A stretch of 64,000 nt of DNA from an uncultured Clostridia bacterium (lineage in GTDB: Bacteria > Bacillota > Clostridia > Peptostreptococcales > Anaerovoracaceae). Location of the stretch: assembly GCA_937900415.1 (NCBI GenBank), contig CALCEY010000010.1, positions 124,001-188,000 on the forward strand. Direction: 5' to 3'. Below the pieces are notes generated by a model. It had not been told where the DNA came from. It worked only from the letters and a program-made list of their open reading frames with translations, and did no database searches. Made by a program: the position numbers and the translations under genes. Positions 1 to 9,164 of the stretch are shown here, piece by piece (position 1 is the stretch's first letter; each line of letters starts with the position of its first letter).

Positions 1-1162
1 TACTTCTGCTCGGGTGTCTGAGCTTTCTCAGAGCCTTCGCTTCGATTTGTCTTATTCTCTCCCGCGTAACGTCAAACTCCTTGCCCACTTCTTCAAGAGT
101 TCTGGCTCTGCCGTCCTCAAGACCGAATCTGAGCTTAAGAACTTTTTGCTCTCTGTCAGTAAGCGTATCGAGCACCTCCACCAATTGTTCCTTGAGCATC
201 GAAAAGGCTGCCGCTTCAGCAGGCGCAGGTACGTCTTCGTCCGGTATAAAATCACCCAGATGACTGTCCTCTTCTTCTCCTATAGGGGTCTCAAGGGATA
301 CTGGTTCCTGCGCAATTTTTTGTATTTCCCTGACCTTTTCCACGGAAATACCCATTTCCATTCCTATTTCCTCAGGGCTAGGTTCTCTTCCGTAAGTCTG
401 AAGCAGCTGTCTTGAAACTCTTATCAGCTTGTTTATAGTTTCAACCATGTGTACAGGTATTCTGATGGTTCTGGCCTGGTCAGCTATTGAACGTGTAATC
501 GCCTGTCTTATCCACCATGTGGCGTAAGTTGAAAATTTATATCCCTTAGTATAGTCGAACTTATCTACAGCCTTTATGAGTCCCAGATTTCCTTCCTGTA
601 TCAAATCCAGAAACAGCATGCCACGGCCGACGTAACGCTTGGCTATGCTGACTACCAATCTCAGATTGGCTTCGCAAAGCCTCTTTTTCGCCTCTTCGTC
701 GCCTTTCTCCATTCTCTTTGCCAGTTCAATTTCTTCATCTGCTGTCAGAAGTGGAACTTTACCTATTTCCTTAAGGTACATACGGACAGGGTCGTCTACG
801 GCTATACTCTTTGGAATAGTCGCCTCCAGATCTATCTCGCCTGCCTCGTCGACGATAAGTTCCTCATCGTCGGCTTCAGCCTCTTCTCTCATCATAATTT
901 CATCAAAGTCATCGGGCTCGGTTTCAGATACGATTTCTATTCCTTTGGCCATGAGTATCTCATATAAATCATCCATTTGATTTTTATCTAAATCAGCAGT
1001 TTCGAGAACGTCTGCAATTGCCGAATATGTCAGTTGATTCTTTCCCTGCTTTCCTTTTTCCAGCAAAACGTTCAGAAGTTCCTGCTTTTTATCCTCAGAA
1101 CCTTCGTCATCTGATTTTAATTTGTCTTTTACATTGTAATCGTTAATTTTTTCCATTGACAT
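1..1162 (-). CDS. rpoD: RNA polymerase primary sigma factor (sigma-70/RpoD), 3' end cut by window edge
   Basis: Housekeeping sigma factor that directs core RNA polymerase to -35/-10 promoters. Translating the minus strand from ATG at 1162 gives about 387 residues, open to the left edge. An acidic N-terminal region is followed by region 1.2 (RMYLKEIGKVPLL), region 2 (DLIQEGNLGLIKAVDKFD, then FSTYATWWIRQAITR) and region 4.2 (VTRERIRQIEAKALRKL) ending LRHPSRS, so only about ten residues should be missing. The start overlaps the end of dnaG by 20 bp and follows a GGGGGAAGG ribosome site; a second in-frame ATG lies at 1156. The arrangement dnaG-rpoD is the standard Firmicutes macromolecular-synthesis order. 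The identity is secure. Confidence 0.97.
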   Translation of the reverse strand, partial: MSMEKINDYNVKDKLKSDDEGSEDKKQELLNVLLEKGKQGKNQLTYSAIADVLETADLDKNQMDDLYEILMAKGIEIVSETEPDDFDEIMMREEAEADDEELIVDEAGEIDLEATIPKSIAVDDPVRMYLKEIGKVPLLTADEEIELAKRMEKGDEEAKKRLCEANLRLVVSIAKRYVGRGMLFLDLIQEGNLGLIKAVDKFDYTKGYKFSTYATWWIRQAITRSIADQARTIRIPVHMVETINKLIRVSRQLLQTYGREPSPEEIGMEMGISVEKVREIQKIAQEPVSLETPIGEEEDSHLGDFIPDEDVPAPAEAAAFSMLKEQLVEVLDTLTDREQKVLKLRFGLEDGRARTLEEVGKEFDVTRERIRQIEAKALRKLRHPSRS

Positions 1163-2918
1163 AAAACCTTCCCCCATGTGCCTTTAATTCTTTCTGTATT
1201 TCCATCAATTCCAATGTGAGCTTTCGTGCTGATTCCGTATTATTTTCCTCGTCTGCCATAGACAGCATGGCCAGCACCCTTTCCTCTCTGGATTTGAGCC
1301 GGCTCATTCTCTGCCTGTCCACACACTGACGCATAATTTCCTCCGCGTTGCCGGCTACCGCTATCTTATCAAGAGCTTCCGAAATATACTTACTTTCGTC
1401 CGGCTCAAGACGGTCGGAAACCTGACTTAAATTAAAATCGCCGTCAAGGCCGTAAAGCTCAAATATAATGCCTATAAGCTTTATCCCAAGGCTGCTCTGA
1501 AACAGTTCTTCTTCAGAAATCAGTTCCTCCGTAAGTTTAGGCTCTATAAAAATGCATTTAAGCACCGTTATTTCCATATTCGAAAGCATAGGGCTTTTTT
1601 CTTCATGCTCCGTCTTTGCCTGAAATCTGTGCTTTTCGACGCTTTCATTATTATTGCCTATGATTTCCAATTTTATCGCATTTTCTGAAATTCCAATATC
1701 TTTAGCGATTTTTTTGATATATATATCCGCTTCTACAGGGCTCATTTCTTTAAGTATGGGCGCAGTCCTCTTCATATAATCAAGTTTTCCGTCTTCACTT
1801 TCAAGGTTTAAGCCGCGTTTTGCTGCTTTAAGCTTGTAATCGGTGTACGGCATGGCTTCAGAAGCCAGTTTAAGGAAGGCCTCACGTCCGTTCTTTTTCA
1901 CATATTCGTCCGGATCCTTTCCGTCCGTTACGTGAAGAACCTTTACTTTACAATTTTCCTGCTTAAGCACCTCAATTCCCCGAAGAGCCGCTTTCTGTCC
2001 GGCGGCGTCAGCGTCGTATGAAAGTATTATGTTTTTTGTATATCTGTTAATCAGCCTGGCCTGATTTTCCGTAAGCGCAGTTCCCAGCGAAGCAGCGACA
2101 TTTTTAATCCCGCTCTGATATAAGGATATAACGTCCATATATCCCTCGACGATGATTGCTATGCCCTCCTTGCCCATTTCCTGCCTCGTTATATTTAGAG
2201 CATACAGGTTGTTTTTTTTCTGAAAAACTCTGTTTTCGGGAGAATTTAAATATTTAGGCATAGTCTCATTGCTTAAAGCTCTTCCTCCAAAGCCTATAAC
2301 CTTGCCGCTTGTATTTATTATGGGAAACATGACTCTGTTTCTGAACTTATCGAAATATTTTCCTTCTCTTTCAGAAATCAGCCCAAGCTCAAGCAAAAGC
2401 TTTTCATCTACTCCCTTTGCCTTAAAATAACGGTAAAGGCTGTCCCAACTTTCGTCAGCATATCCGAGCCCAAACTTCGCTATCGTCTTGTCGGATATTT
2501 CCCTTCTATGAATATATGTATACCCGTCATTTTTACTTTCAGTCATGCTTCTGTAAAAAAATCTGGCTGCTTCTCTGTTTATCTCGTAATATTTTTCTCT
2601 GTCATCGCTGTAGGAACTTTTCTTTATATCTATACCGTATTCATTGGCCAGTTTTTCAACCGCCTCATTAAAATCAAGATTATAATAGCGTTTGACGAAG
2701 GAAACTACGTCTCCGGACGCGCCGCAGCCTCCGAAGCATGTAAATATCTGTTTTTGCGGAGATACGACAAAGGAAGGGGTCTTTTCGTTATGAAAAGGAC
2801 AAAGCCCTTTGTAATTAGCCCCCGCCCTCTTGAGCTGAACGGTTCTTCCGATTACGTCAACTATATCTATCCGGCTTTTCAGTTCGTCTACAGCGTCCTT
2901 ACTAAAAGAAAAACTCAT
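1143..2918 (-). CDS. dnaG: DNA primase DnaG
   Basis: Synthesises RNA primers at the replication fork. The 591-residue product has the N-terminal CHC2 zinc finger (C40, H43, C61, C65), the primase core, and the Toprim domain with IIVEGYMD near residue 258 and DADAAG near 302, followed by a helical C-terminal domain expected to bind the DnaB-type helicase. The zinc finger reads CFGGCG, that is CX3C where CX2C is usual. I chose ATG 2918 because a GGAG site lies 6 nt upstream; an in-frame TTG at 2930 sits before that site. It follows the HD-hydrolase gene by about 110 bp and overlaps rpoD. Confidence 0.96.
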   Translation of the reverse strand: MSFSFSKDAVDELKSRIDIVDVIGRTVQLKRAGANYKGLCPFHNEKTPSFVVSPQKQIFTCFGGCGASGDVVSFVKRYYNLDFNEAVEKLANEYGIDIKKSSYSDDREKYYEINREAARFFYRSMTESKNDGYTYIHRREISDKTIAKFGLGYADESWDSLYRYFKAKGVDEKLLLELGLISEREGKYFDKFRNRVMFPIINTSGKVIGFGGRALSNETMPKYLNSPENRVFQKKNNLYALNITRQEMGKEGIAIIVEGYMDVISLYQSGIKNVAASLGTALTENQARLINRYTKNIILSYDADAAGQKAALRGIEVLKQENCKVKVLHVTDGKDPDEYVKKNGREAFLKLASEAMPYTDYKLKAAKRGLNLESEDGKLDYMKRTAPILKEMSPVEADIYIKKIAKDIGISENAIKLEIIGNNNESVEKHRFQAKTEHEEKSPMLSNMEITVLKCIFIEPKLTEELISEEELFQSSLGIKLIGIIFELYGLDGDFNLSQVSDRLEPDESKYISEALDKIAVAGNAEEIMRQCVDRQRMSRLKSREERVLAMLSMADEENNTESARKLTLELMEIQKELKAHGGRFYVNGKN

Positions 2919-3027
2919 CTTAAGCTCCAAAACATCAATATATGTTCTTTATACGCAAAAAATGAGTTATTTCCTTTTTTATATTTATATTATTTTTGTA
3001 TAAACTAAAAATTTCATCAAACGACAA

Positions 3028-4038
3028 CTATTTCCATCCTTTTGGCACAAAAAGCTCAGTATAAAGGCTGAGCGCGAACCTGTCCGTCATCCCCGCTATG
3101 TAATCCTTGACCGCCTCGTGTATACCGTCTTTCTTTGATATTTCCTGCATATCCTTCGGAAGTCTATTGGGATTTCTTAAAAAATACTCATAAAGAGATT
3201 TTATAACCACTTCGACCTTAGCCAGATCCTCCTCTCTCTTTACTCTGCTGCTCTTGTAAACGTTAGAAAACATAAAAATTCTCAAGCCGGTCAGCTCATC
3301 TCTAAAGCTGTCGCTCTGCGTTATTTTATCCTTATCACAGCTGTTTACAATCACGTCTGTGACCATATTGTCTATCCTCTCTCTATGACTGTATCCAAAC
3401 AGCTCGAGAGAAGACTTCGGTATATCCTCCATGGAAATCACGCTGCTTCTCAGTGCGTCGTCTATATCGTGGTTAATATAGGCGATACGGTCGCTTATTT
3501 TCACAACCTGCCCCTCCATTGTAAAAGGAAGACAGCTTCCCGTATGATTGACTATGCCGTCCCTTACCTCAGCCGTGAGATTCATACCGTTTCTCGATTG
3601 GGTGGATTCAAGCACGTCGACTACACGTAAACTCTGTATATTATGTTCAAATCCTTCCGGATGAACTTCGTTAAGGACTTCTTCACCGTTATGTCCAAAA
3701 GGCGTATGTCCCAAATCGTGCCCCAATGCTATTGCTTCAGTCAGATCTTCATTCAGATTAAGGCTTCTCGCTATGGTTCTGGCTATCTGAGAGACCTCTA
3801 TGGTATGAGTAAGTCTCGTTCTGAAATGATCTCCTTCCGGCGCAAGAAACACCTGCGTCTTATGCATAAGTCTCCTGAAAGCTTTAGAGTGAATTATCCT
3901 GTCCCTGTCCCTCTGAAATTCTGTACGTATCCTGCACTTTTCTTCTTCTAAGGCTCTTCCCTTTGATTGGGCGCTTTTTACTGCAAGCGGAGAAAGGATT
4001 TCAAATTCTCGTTTTTCCAAATCTTCTCTGAATAACAT
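3028..4038 (-). CDS. dgt: dGTP triphosphohydrolase-like HD-domain protein
   Basis: Deoxyguanosinetriphosphate triphosphohydrolase-like protein, predicted to hydrolyse dNTPs to nucleoside and triphosphate with metal ions held by the HD domain. The 336-residue product shows FRRLMHKTQVF, the conserved TRLTHTIEV segment and the HD core GHDLGHTPFGHNG near residues 108-120, with further conserved DRIAYINHDIDDA. ATG 4038 is preceded by AAGGAGG; the longer GTG reading frame at 4053 would place that site inside the gene. It lies 14 bp after dut, and the pairing of dut with a dNTPase fits nucleotide-pool control beside primase. Confidence 0.88.
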   Translation of the reverse strand: MLFREDLEKREFEILSPLAVKSAQSKGRALEEEKCRIRTEFQRDRDRIIHSKAFRRLMHKTQVFLAPEGDHFRTRLTHTIEVSQIARTIARSLNLNEDLTEAIALGHDLGHTPFGHNGEEVLNEVHPEGFEHNIQSLRVVDVLESTQSRNGMNLTAEVRDGIVNHTGSCLPFTMEGQVVKISDRIAYINHDIDDALRSSVISMEDIPKSSLELFGYSHRERIDNMVTDVIVNSCDKDKITQSDSFRDELTGLRIFMFSNVYKSSRVKREEDLAKVEVVIKSLYEYFLRNPNRLPKDMQEISKKDGIHEAVKDYIAGMTDRFALSLYTELFVPKGWK

Positions 4039-4052
4039 ATCTGCCTCCTTCA

Positions 4053-4535
4053 CTACTTTATGCCGGTGTGGCCAAAGCCTCCCTCGCCTCTTTCAGTTTC
4101 ATCTATCTCTTCAGTAATTTTAAAAACTGCTCTAATATAACTTGAAAATACGACCTGGGCTATCCTGTCGCCATCATGTATGGTGTAAGGCTCGCTGCTG
4201 AAATTTATCAATGGAATATGCCATTCTCCTCTGTAATCGCTGTCAACCGTTCCAACGCCGTTTACCAGTCCTATTCCGTATTTAATTGAAAGCCCTGATC
4301 TCGCCCTCACCTGAGCCTCCACCCCCTTCGGGAGCTGAACGTAAAGGCCTGTGGGTATGAGCCTTCTCTCTCCCGGCATCATAGTTACCGGCTCTTTAAG
4401 ATACGCTCTGAGATCTGCTCCGGCAGAACCTGCCGTCTCGTATTCCGGAAGCACTCCGCTTTTGCTTATTATCTTTATTTCAGTTTCAGTTTTTTCGCCG
4501 CTTTTAAAGCCGGCTGCTTTGATTTCGTCTGTCAT
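4053..4535 (-). CDS. dut: dUTP diphosphatase (trimeric dUTPase)
   Basis: Hydrolyses dUTP to dUMP and pyrophosphate, keeping uracil out of DNA and feeding dTMP synthesis. All five trimeric dUTPase motifs are present in order in 160 residues: AGADLRA, ARSGLS, GVGTVDSDYRGEW, DRIAQVVF and the C-terminal RGEGGFGHTG that closes over the active site. There is a GGGAG site about 12 nt before the ATG. The gene sits 20 bp downstream of the M16 peptidase gene and 14 bp upstream of the HD hydrolase gene in the same operon. Confidence 0.95.
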   Translation of the reverse strand: MTDEIKAAGFKSGEKTETEIKIISKSGVLPEYETAGSAGADLRAYLKEPVTMMPGERRLIPTGLYVQLPKGVEAQVRARSGLSIKYGIGLVNGVGTVDSDYRGEWHIPLINFSSEPYTIHDGDRIAQVVFSSYIRAVFKITEEIDETERGEGGFGHTGIK

Positions 4536-4555
4536 AAGTTTAATATGCTCCCGCT

Positions 4556-5830
4556 TTATTTGATCATTCTCTTTAAATTTACTTTTTTGTCGGTAACGCA
4601 GACGGCGCTGTAATTATCCGTATTGCATATGACGTCTTTAATATCGTCTATACTATTCAGACTTACGGCGTCAATGCCTTCCAGAACTTCTTCCGCCGTA
4701 TAAGCTTTTCCCAAAAGCAAAAGGTTCTTTCCTATGGCAAACATTCTGCTGGCAACGTTTTCCTGACCGAATATGTATCCTGCTTTGAGCTGTTCCTTGG
4801 ACATGGAAAGCTCTTCTTCGGTTACGCCTTTTCTGCTGAGGGCATCCAGTTCTTCTTTTATGCCGTCTATCGCCTTACCTATTTTATCATGGCTTACGCC
4901 GGCATATATATTGTAATATCCGGAAGAACTGAATGAGCTGTTCGTGGAAAAAACGCTGTAAGCCAATCCCTTTTCTTCTCTTATATTCTGGAAAAGCCTT
5001 GAACTCATGCTGCCGCCCATAATATTATTAAGTACAGAAAAATCATAATATTTAGGGTCTGCCAAATCTATCGTCTTTACAGCCATACATATATGGGACT
5101 GCTGTATATCTTTTACAATGACTTTATACAGATGTTCGCCGCTATGCTTCCCTGTTTCTTTCTCAACACTCTGCATACTCTGTTCCGTTCTTGAGGCAAG
5201 CAGTCTGTTGAATTTATCTTCAAGATACTCGTATATTTCTTCTTCATCTATATTTCCGGCTACGGAAACGACTATGGAATCCCTTGTATATGCTTTTTCT
5301 TTATACTCGGTGATGACAGGTCTTGTTATTCCCTTAAGCGACGTCGGCGTTCCTATTATGGAATTAGCCAGAGGGCTGTCTGCAAATACCAGCTCCATTA
5401 CCGTATCGTGAGCCAGATCGTCGGGCTGATCTTCTATCATCTTTATCTCTTCGCAGATTACACGTCTCTCTCTCGTCATTTCTCTGCTGTCAAAGACCGA
5501 ATTATTTATCATATCCAACAGCACCTCAGCTCCGTCGAAAAGATGAGTGTTGAGAGATTTTACATAATAGCACGTAGCCTCCTTGCCGGTAAAAGCATTC
5601 ATCTGACCGCCTATCCTGTCTATGTCTTCCGCTATCTGTCTGGCGCTGCGCTTTTCAGTGCCCTTGAACATCATATGTTCAATGAAGTGGGAAATTCCCG
5701 ATACCTTTTTATATTCGTCCACTGCGCCGTTTTTCACCCATATTCCTATGGCTGCCGAATTGACGTGAGGAATTTTTTCTGTTACTACTCTTACGCCGCA
5801 GTCAAGCGTTTTTATATTTATATTTTCCAT
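4556..5830 (-). CDS. M16 family zinc peptidase (processing-peptidase-like)
   Basis: Inverse-zincin metallopeptidase of the pitrilysin/mitochondrial-processing-peptidase family, 424 residues, cytoplasmic (no signal peptide). The active-site HXXEH is seen as HFIEH at residues 48-52, with the downstream acidic helix containing CEEIKM and the FTGKEATCYYVKSL segment typical of the family. The C-terminal non-catalytic M16 half carries the R-Y pair region (MGGSMSSRLFQNIREEKGLAYSV region, near residues 270-292). ATG 5830 has an AGGGG site 8 nt upstream. It opens the minus-strand operon leading to dut, dnaG and rpoD and is divergent from the Cys-rich gene. The physiological substrate is unknown. Confidence 0.9.
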   Translation of the reverse strand: MENINIKTLDCGVRVVTEKIPHVNSAAIGIWVKNGAVDEYKKVSGISHFIEHMMFKGTEKRSARQIAEDIDRIGGQMNAFTGKEATCYYVKSLNTHLFDGAEVLLDMINNSVFDSREMTRERRVICEEIKMIEDQPDDLAHDTVMELVFADSPLANSIIGTPTSLKGITRPVITEYKEKAYTRDSIVVSVAGNIDEEEIYEYLEDKFNRLLASRTEQSMQSVEKETGKHSGEHLYKVIVKDIQQSHICMAVKTIDLADPKYYDFSVLNNIMGGSMSSRLFQNIREEKGLAYSVFSTNSSFSSSGYYNIYAGVSHDKIGKAIDGIKEELDALSRKGVTEEELSMSKEQLKAGYIFGQENVASRMFAIGKNLLLLGKAYTAEEVLEGIDAVSLNSIDDIKDVICNTDNYSAVCVTDKKVNLKRMIK

Positions 5831-5917
5831 TCTTATTCCCCTTTTCTTATGATAAGGATTTAAACTGCGCCTCTCTTTACGTACGCTTTTTTATTGTAAC
5901 ACACTTTTATATTTTTT

Positions 5918-5926
5918 CATATATTA
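5918..5926 (+). promoter_or_regulatory. Candidate sporulation-type (sigma-K/E-like) -10 element before the Cys-rich gene
   Basis: CATATATTA fits the CATANNNTA pattern of sigma-K/sigma-E -10 boxes, and an AC dinucleotide lies about 17 nt upstream in the ACACAC stretch at 5900-5905. The element is 39 nt before the start codon. No good sigma-A promoter is seen on this strand. Motif matching only; AT-rich DNA gives such matches by chance. Confidence 0.35.
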
Positions 5927-5964
5927 TCAGAGAAAGATATTGGACCATTTAAGGAGGTAATTAT

Positions 5965-7047
5965 ATGAGCTGCTTTGGTGGAAGGGTTTCCCAAGACCTC
6001 TATCAAAATTGCTGTAACGCCAATACCCTCTGTGAATTCAACGGAGACATCGACAGTCTCAAGTCTGAGCCTATCTATGTTCAAAAGGTGTTCGACGCGG
6101 TTTTATTCAATCTGCAAGGCATGAAAACTGTACAGAATCAGTCGTTCACGCCTAAAATACCACAGGGTCACAGAGTAAAAAGAGTTATAGATATAAGATG
6201 TAAGAGGAGCTTTAACCCATATAACGTCGACGACCCGTGCAATTTGAAATTAGATGTCAACACGAGTATATCGGGCGCTACTTTTCTTCAGAACTGCAAA
6301 GGTGAATATCTCACCGTAGTAGGTGTAGACGGCAATTTTTCCGAAAAACTTCTGTATGCGGAAACAGACAATTGCGATGACAGATGTATGGGTACTCCCA
6401 TCTTCGGTACTCAAAACATCGCCATAACGGGAAATGTAATTATAGAACTAGATTTGCTCCTGTGCGACAGCTGCAACAACGACACTGTATTCACCGTATG
6501 CACTAACGTCAACATAGCGGAGGAAGCACAGCCGCTGGTACTTACCAACTTTTTTGAAATTTGTATGCCGTCGGCTCTGGATACAGCCTTCCTGCCGAGA
6601 TTTACGGAATTCTGCAACTCCGCTTGTGAAGCGAGGCTGGCGACCAATAACTGCGGCAGAGATCTTACGGTAGACAACAACGGCTGTGTATGCGGCAACC
6701 TTATTATCGCAATATGCGTAACATGTGAGAAAAAAATAATCGTACCTGTTCAGCTTTGTGTACTTTCTACAGGATATGCTCAGGCTCCTGTTCAGCAAAA
6801 CGCCATATGTACGACGTTTCCGCCTCTCTTTCCTAACCAGATCAAACCTGAGGACACTGCTGAAAACTGCGTAGGCCCGGCCGGCGAGCATGGAAGCTGC
6901 ACAGACTGCTGTGATAGCAGGCCGTCTAAAGACGACTGCTTCGAACCTGAATGCTGCAACAAACATGACGACTGCTGCGAACCTGAATGCTGCAGCAAGC
7001 ATGACGACTGTACCTGCCGCCCTCACAGGCCTCAGCCAAAGAGATAA
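5965..7047 (+). CDS. Cysteine-rich protein with C-terminal tandem repeats (possible spore-surface protein)
   Basis: I do not recognise a characterised family. The 360-residue product has about 35 cysteines (nearly 10 percent), many as CC or CXXC pairs, no signal peptide and no membrane segment. Residues 1-300 look like a beta-rich domain with regularly placed single cysteines. The tail holds two 12-residue repeats (DDCxEPECCxKH) plus a partial third, ending in a basic Pro/Arg-rich stretch. Such cysteine density in Clostridia is typical of spore coat or exosporium proteins that cross-link through disulfides; that role is inferred. A perfect AAGGAGG lies 7 nt before the ATG, a candidate sporulation promoter lies upstream, and a terminator follows, so it is probably monocistronic. 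A metal-binding role is the main alternative. Confidence 0.75.
   Translation: MSCFGGRVSQDLYQNCCNANTLCEFNGDIDSLKSEPIYVQKVFDAVLFNLQGMKTVQNQSFTPKIPQGHRVKRVIDIRCKRSFNPYNVDDPCNLKLDVNTSISGATFLQNCKGEYLTVVGVDGNFSEKLLYAETDNCDDRCMGTPIFGTQNIAITGNVIIELDLLLCDSCNNDTVFTVCTNVNIAEEAQPLVLTNFFEICMPSALDTAFLPRFTEFCNSACEARLATNNCGRDLTVDNNGCVCGNLIIAICVTCEKKIIVPVQLCVLSTGYAQAPVQQNAICTTFPPLFPNQIKPEDTAENCVGPAGEHGSCTDCCDSRPSKDDCFEPECCNKHDDCCEPECCSKHDDCTCRPHRPQPKR
6931..7002 (+). repeat. Two 36-bp in-frame tandem repeats encoding DDCxEPECCxKH
   Basis: The units at 6931-6966 and 6967-7002 differ at only a few bases (TTC to TGC, and AAC to AGC near the end, plus a silent change). A truncated third unit (DDCTC) follows. The near identity suggests recent duplication or slippage, so repeat number may vary between strains. 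Confidence 0.9.
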
Positions 7048-7108
7048 GCTTTAATACCGCAGAGAGGCACGCGGCCGTCAAATCTTCTGCCACGACTTAT
7101 ACTCTACA

Positions 7109-7148
7109 AATTCTCCGATACGTCTTTTCGGCGTTCGGGGAATTTTTT
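7109..7148 (+). terminator. Intrinsic terminator after the Cys-rich gene
   Basis: AATTCTCCGA pairs with TCGGGGAATT (one G-U pair) around a 16-nt loop and is followed by TTTTTT. Confidence 0.65.
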
Positions 7149-7205
7149 GTTGTAATTCACAGCTGTAAAGGATTATAATATATTAGATTGACTATAGGAG
7201 AAAAT

Positions 7206-7859
7206 ATGAACGATAAATCAATATGTTATATATTCGGTGCGGGAGAATATTACCTGCCGCCGGAAAATCCAAAATCAGAAGACCTGGTAATCGCAGCCGA
7301 CGGCGGATATGCTTATCTTAAAAGCATCGGCATAACACCTGACATCGTAATAGGAGACTTCGATTCCTTAGGCTACATCCCATGCGAAGAGAAAACCGTC
7401 GCCCTTCCCCAGGAAAAGGATGTGACCGATACCGCCGCAGCTATAGAAACAGGCTGGTCAGAGGACTACAGAGTTTTTTGCATATACGGAGGTACAGGAG
7501 GCAGAATAGACCATACCATTGCCAACATTCAATGTATCGCAGACATAGCCAAAAGAGGCGGACAGGCTTATCTCATTGATAAGGACTTCATCATAACGGC
7601 CGTCCATAACGGTGAAATCAGGTTCAAGCCCCTGTCAAAGGGCTGTATTTCCGTATTTTCCCACAGCAGCATTTCCGTCGGCGTAAACGAAAGAGGGCTC
7701 AAATATTCTCTGTCAGACGCCAGCTTAAGCAACGTATGTCCCCTTGGCGTAAGCAATGAATTCACAGGAGAAAGCAGCTCGGTTTCAGTAGGGAACGGAA
7801 CATTGATCGTCATATATTCAAAAGAAGCTAAGTTAGACAGTAAAGGAGATAAAATATGA
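7206..7859 (+). CDS. thiN: Thiamine pyrophosphokinase
   Basis: Transfers pyrophosphate from ATP to thiamine to give thiamine diphosphate, the cofactor of pyruvate:ferredoxin oxidoreductase and transketolase. The 217-residue product shows the family motifs: ADGGYAYL, IGDFDSLG, EKDVTDTAAA and the YGGTGGRIDHTIANI segment, then the C-terminal thiamine-binding beta domain. ATG 7206 has GGAG 5 nt upstream; the in-frame TTG at 7188 would put that site inside the gene. Its stop overlaps the next start in ATGA. The organism also has a riboswitch-controlled thiamine importer gene at 44.5 kb, so thiamine salvage followed by ThiN is the evident route. Confidence 0.93.
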   Translation: MNDKSICYIFGAGEYYLPPENPKSEDLVIAADGGYAYLKSIGITPDIVIGDFDSLGYIPCEEKTVALPQEKDVTDTAAAIETGWSEDYRVFCIYGGTGGRIDHTIANIQCIADIAKRGGQAYLIDKDFIITAVHNGEIRFKPLSKGCISVFSHSSISVGVNERGLKYSLSDASLSNVCPLGVSNEFTGESSSVSVGNGTLIVIYSKEAKLDSKGDKI

Positions 7860-9139
7860 AAAAAAACAGTATAGAAACAATTTGCGTGCAGGGAGGATAT
7901 AAGCCTGGCAACGGTCAGCCCCGTCAGCTTCCGATAATTCAAAGCACCACCTACAAATACGATACAAGCGCGGATATGGGCAAACTCTTTGATTTGGAGT
8001 CCGATGGTTACATGTATTCGAGACTCTCCAATCCTACATGCGACATGGTCGCCAAAAAGATAGCCATGCTTGAGGGCGGAAGCGCCGCAATGCTTACGAG
8101 CTCGGGACAGGCCGCCAATTTCTACGCTGTTTTCAACATCGCCTCCTGCGGCGACCATATAGTATCCTCATCGACCATATACGGAGGTACCTTTAATCTT
8201 TTCGCCGTAACGATGAAGAGGATGGGAATAGACTTTACGTTTGTCAGTCCCGACTGTTCCGAGGAAGAGCTGAACTCTGCTTTCAAGCCAAACACCAAAG
8301 CTGTTTTCGGAGAAACCATAGCAAACCCCGCTCTTACCGTTTTAGATATAGAAAAGTTCGCAAAGGCGGCGCACGAACACGGCGTTCCTCTTATAGTAGA
8401 CAACACATTTGCAACGCCTGTCAACTGCAGGCCTTTTGAATGGGGCGCCGATATAGTTACCCATTCTACGACAAAATATATGGAGGGACACGCTGCAACC
8501 ATCGGAGGCTGTATAGTAGACAGCGGCAAATTTGACTGGATGAAGTATCCTGACAAATTCCCGGGTCTTTGCACTCCCGATGAAAGCTATCACGGAGTAA
8601 CATACGCTGAAAAATTCGGCCTTGAAGGCGCTTTTATAACTAAAGCGGTCGCTCAGCTTATGCGTGATTTCGGCTCAACGCCTTCTCCGCAAAGCGCTTT
8701 TCTTTTGAATTTAGGGCTTGAAAGTCTTCCCGTCCGTATTGAGCGTCATTGCAGCAACGCTATGAAAATGGCTGAGTTCCTTGAAAAAAGCGATAAGGTT
8801 TCATGGGTAAATTACCCTGATCTTCCTTCAAATAAATATTACGATTTAACTGCCAAATATCTTCCAAAAGGCTCCTGCGGCGTAATAAGCTTCGGTGTAA
8901 AAGGCGGCCGTCAAGCGGCTGAAAGCTTCATGGGAAACCTTAAATTAGCTTCGATAGAAACCCATGTCGCTGATTCCAGAACCTGCTGCCTGCATCCCGC
9001 CAGCTCAACGCACAGACAGATGAATGACGAGCAGCTTACAGCCGCCGGCGTTTCCCCTGATCTCATCAGACTTTCCATGGGACTTGAAAATATAGACGAT
9101 TTAATAGGCGACGTTAAAGCTGCTTTGGAGAAAATTTAA
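7856..9139 (+). CDS. O-acetylhomoserine sulfhydrylase / Cys-Met metabolism PLP enzyme
   Basis: Fold-type I PLP enzyme of the Cys/Met metabolism family, 427 residues. The length and the block EKFGLEGAFITKAVAQLMRD with SPQSAFLLNLGLESL match O-acetylhomoserine aminocarboxypropyltransferases (MetY type) better than the ~400-residue methionine gamma-lyases. Visible motifs are YSRLSNPT, the SSGQAAN phosphate loop, VDNTFATP and the PLP lysine in STTKYMEGH near residue 206. It would make homocysteine from O-acetylhomoserine and sulfide; gamma-lyase activity is an alternative. It is translationally coupled to thiN (4-bp overlap) with an AAAGGAG site, and ends before a strong terminator. Confidence 0.85.
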   Translation: MKKNSIETICVQGGYKPGNGQPRQLPIIQSTTYKYDTSADMGKLFDLESDGYMYSRLSNPTCDMVAKKIAMLEGGSAAMLTSSGQAANFYAVFNIASCGDHIVSSSTIYGGTFNLFAVTMKRMGIDFTFVSPDCSEEELNSAFKPNTKAVFGETIANPALTVLDIEKFAKAAHEHGVPLIVDNTFATPVNCRPFEWGADIVTHSTTKYMEGHAATIGGCIVDSGKFDWMKYPDKFPGLCTPDESYHGVTYAEKFGLEGAFITKAVAQLMRDFGSTPSPQSAFLLNLGLESLPVRIERHCSNAMKMAEFLEKSDKVSWVNYPDLPSNKYYDLTAKYLPKGSCGVISFGVKGGRQAAESFMGNLKLASIETHVADSRTCCLHPASSTHRQMNDEQLTAAGVSPDLIRLSMGLENIDDLIGDVKAALEKI

Positions 9140-9164
9140 AAATCTTTTCAATCAAAAAAATATT

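Noticed and set aside
14..415. Plus-strand open frame near the left edge
   Set aside because: It lies antisense to rpoD, whose protein sequence is unmistakable; no ribosome site.
7856..9139. Methionine gamma-lyase
   Set aside because: Length and the GLEGAFITKAVAQLMRDFG region fit O-acetylhomoserine sulfhydrylase better; not fully excluded.
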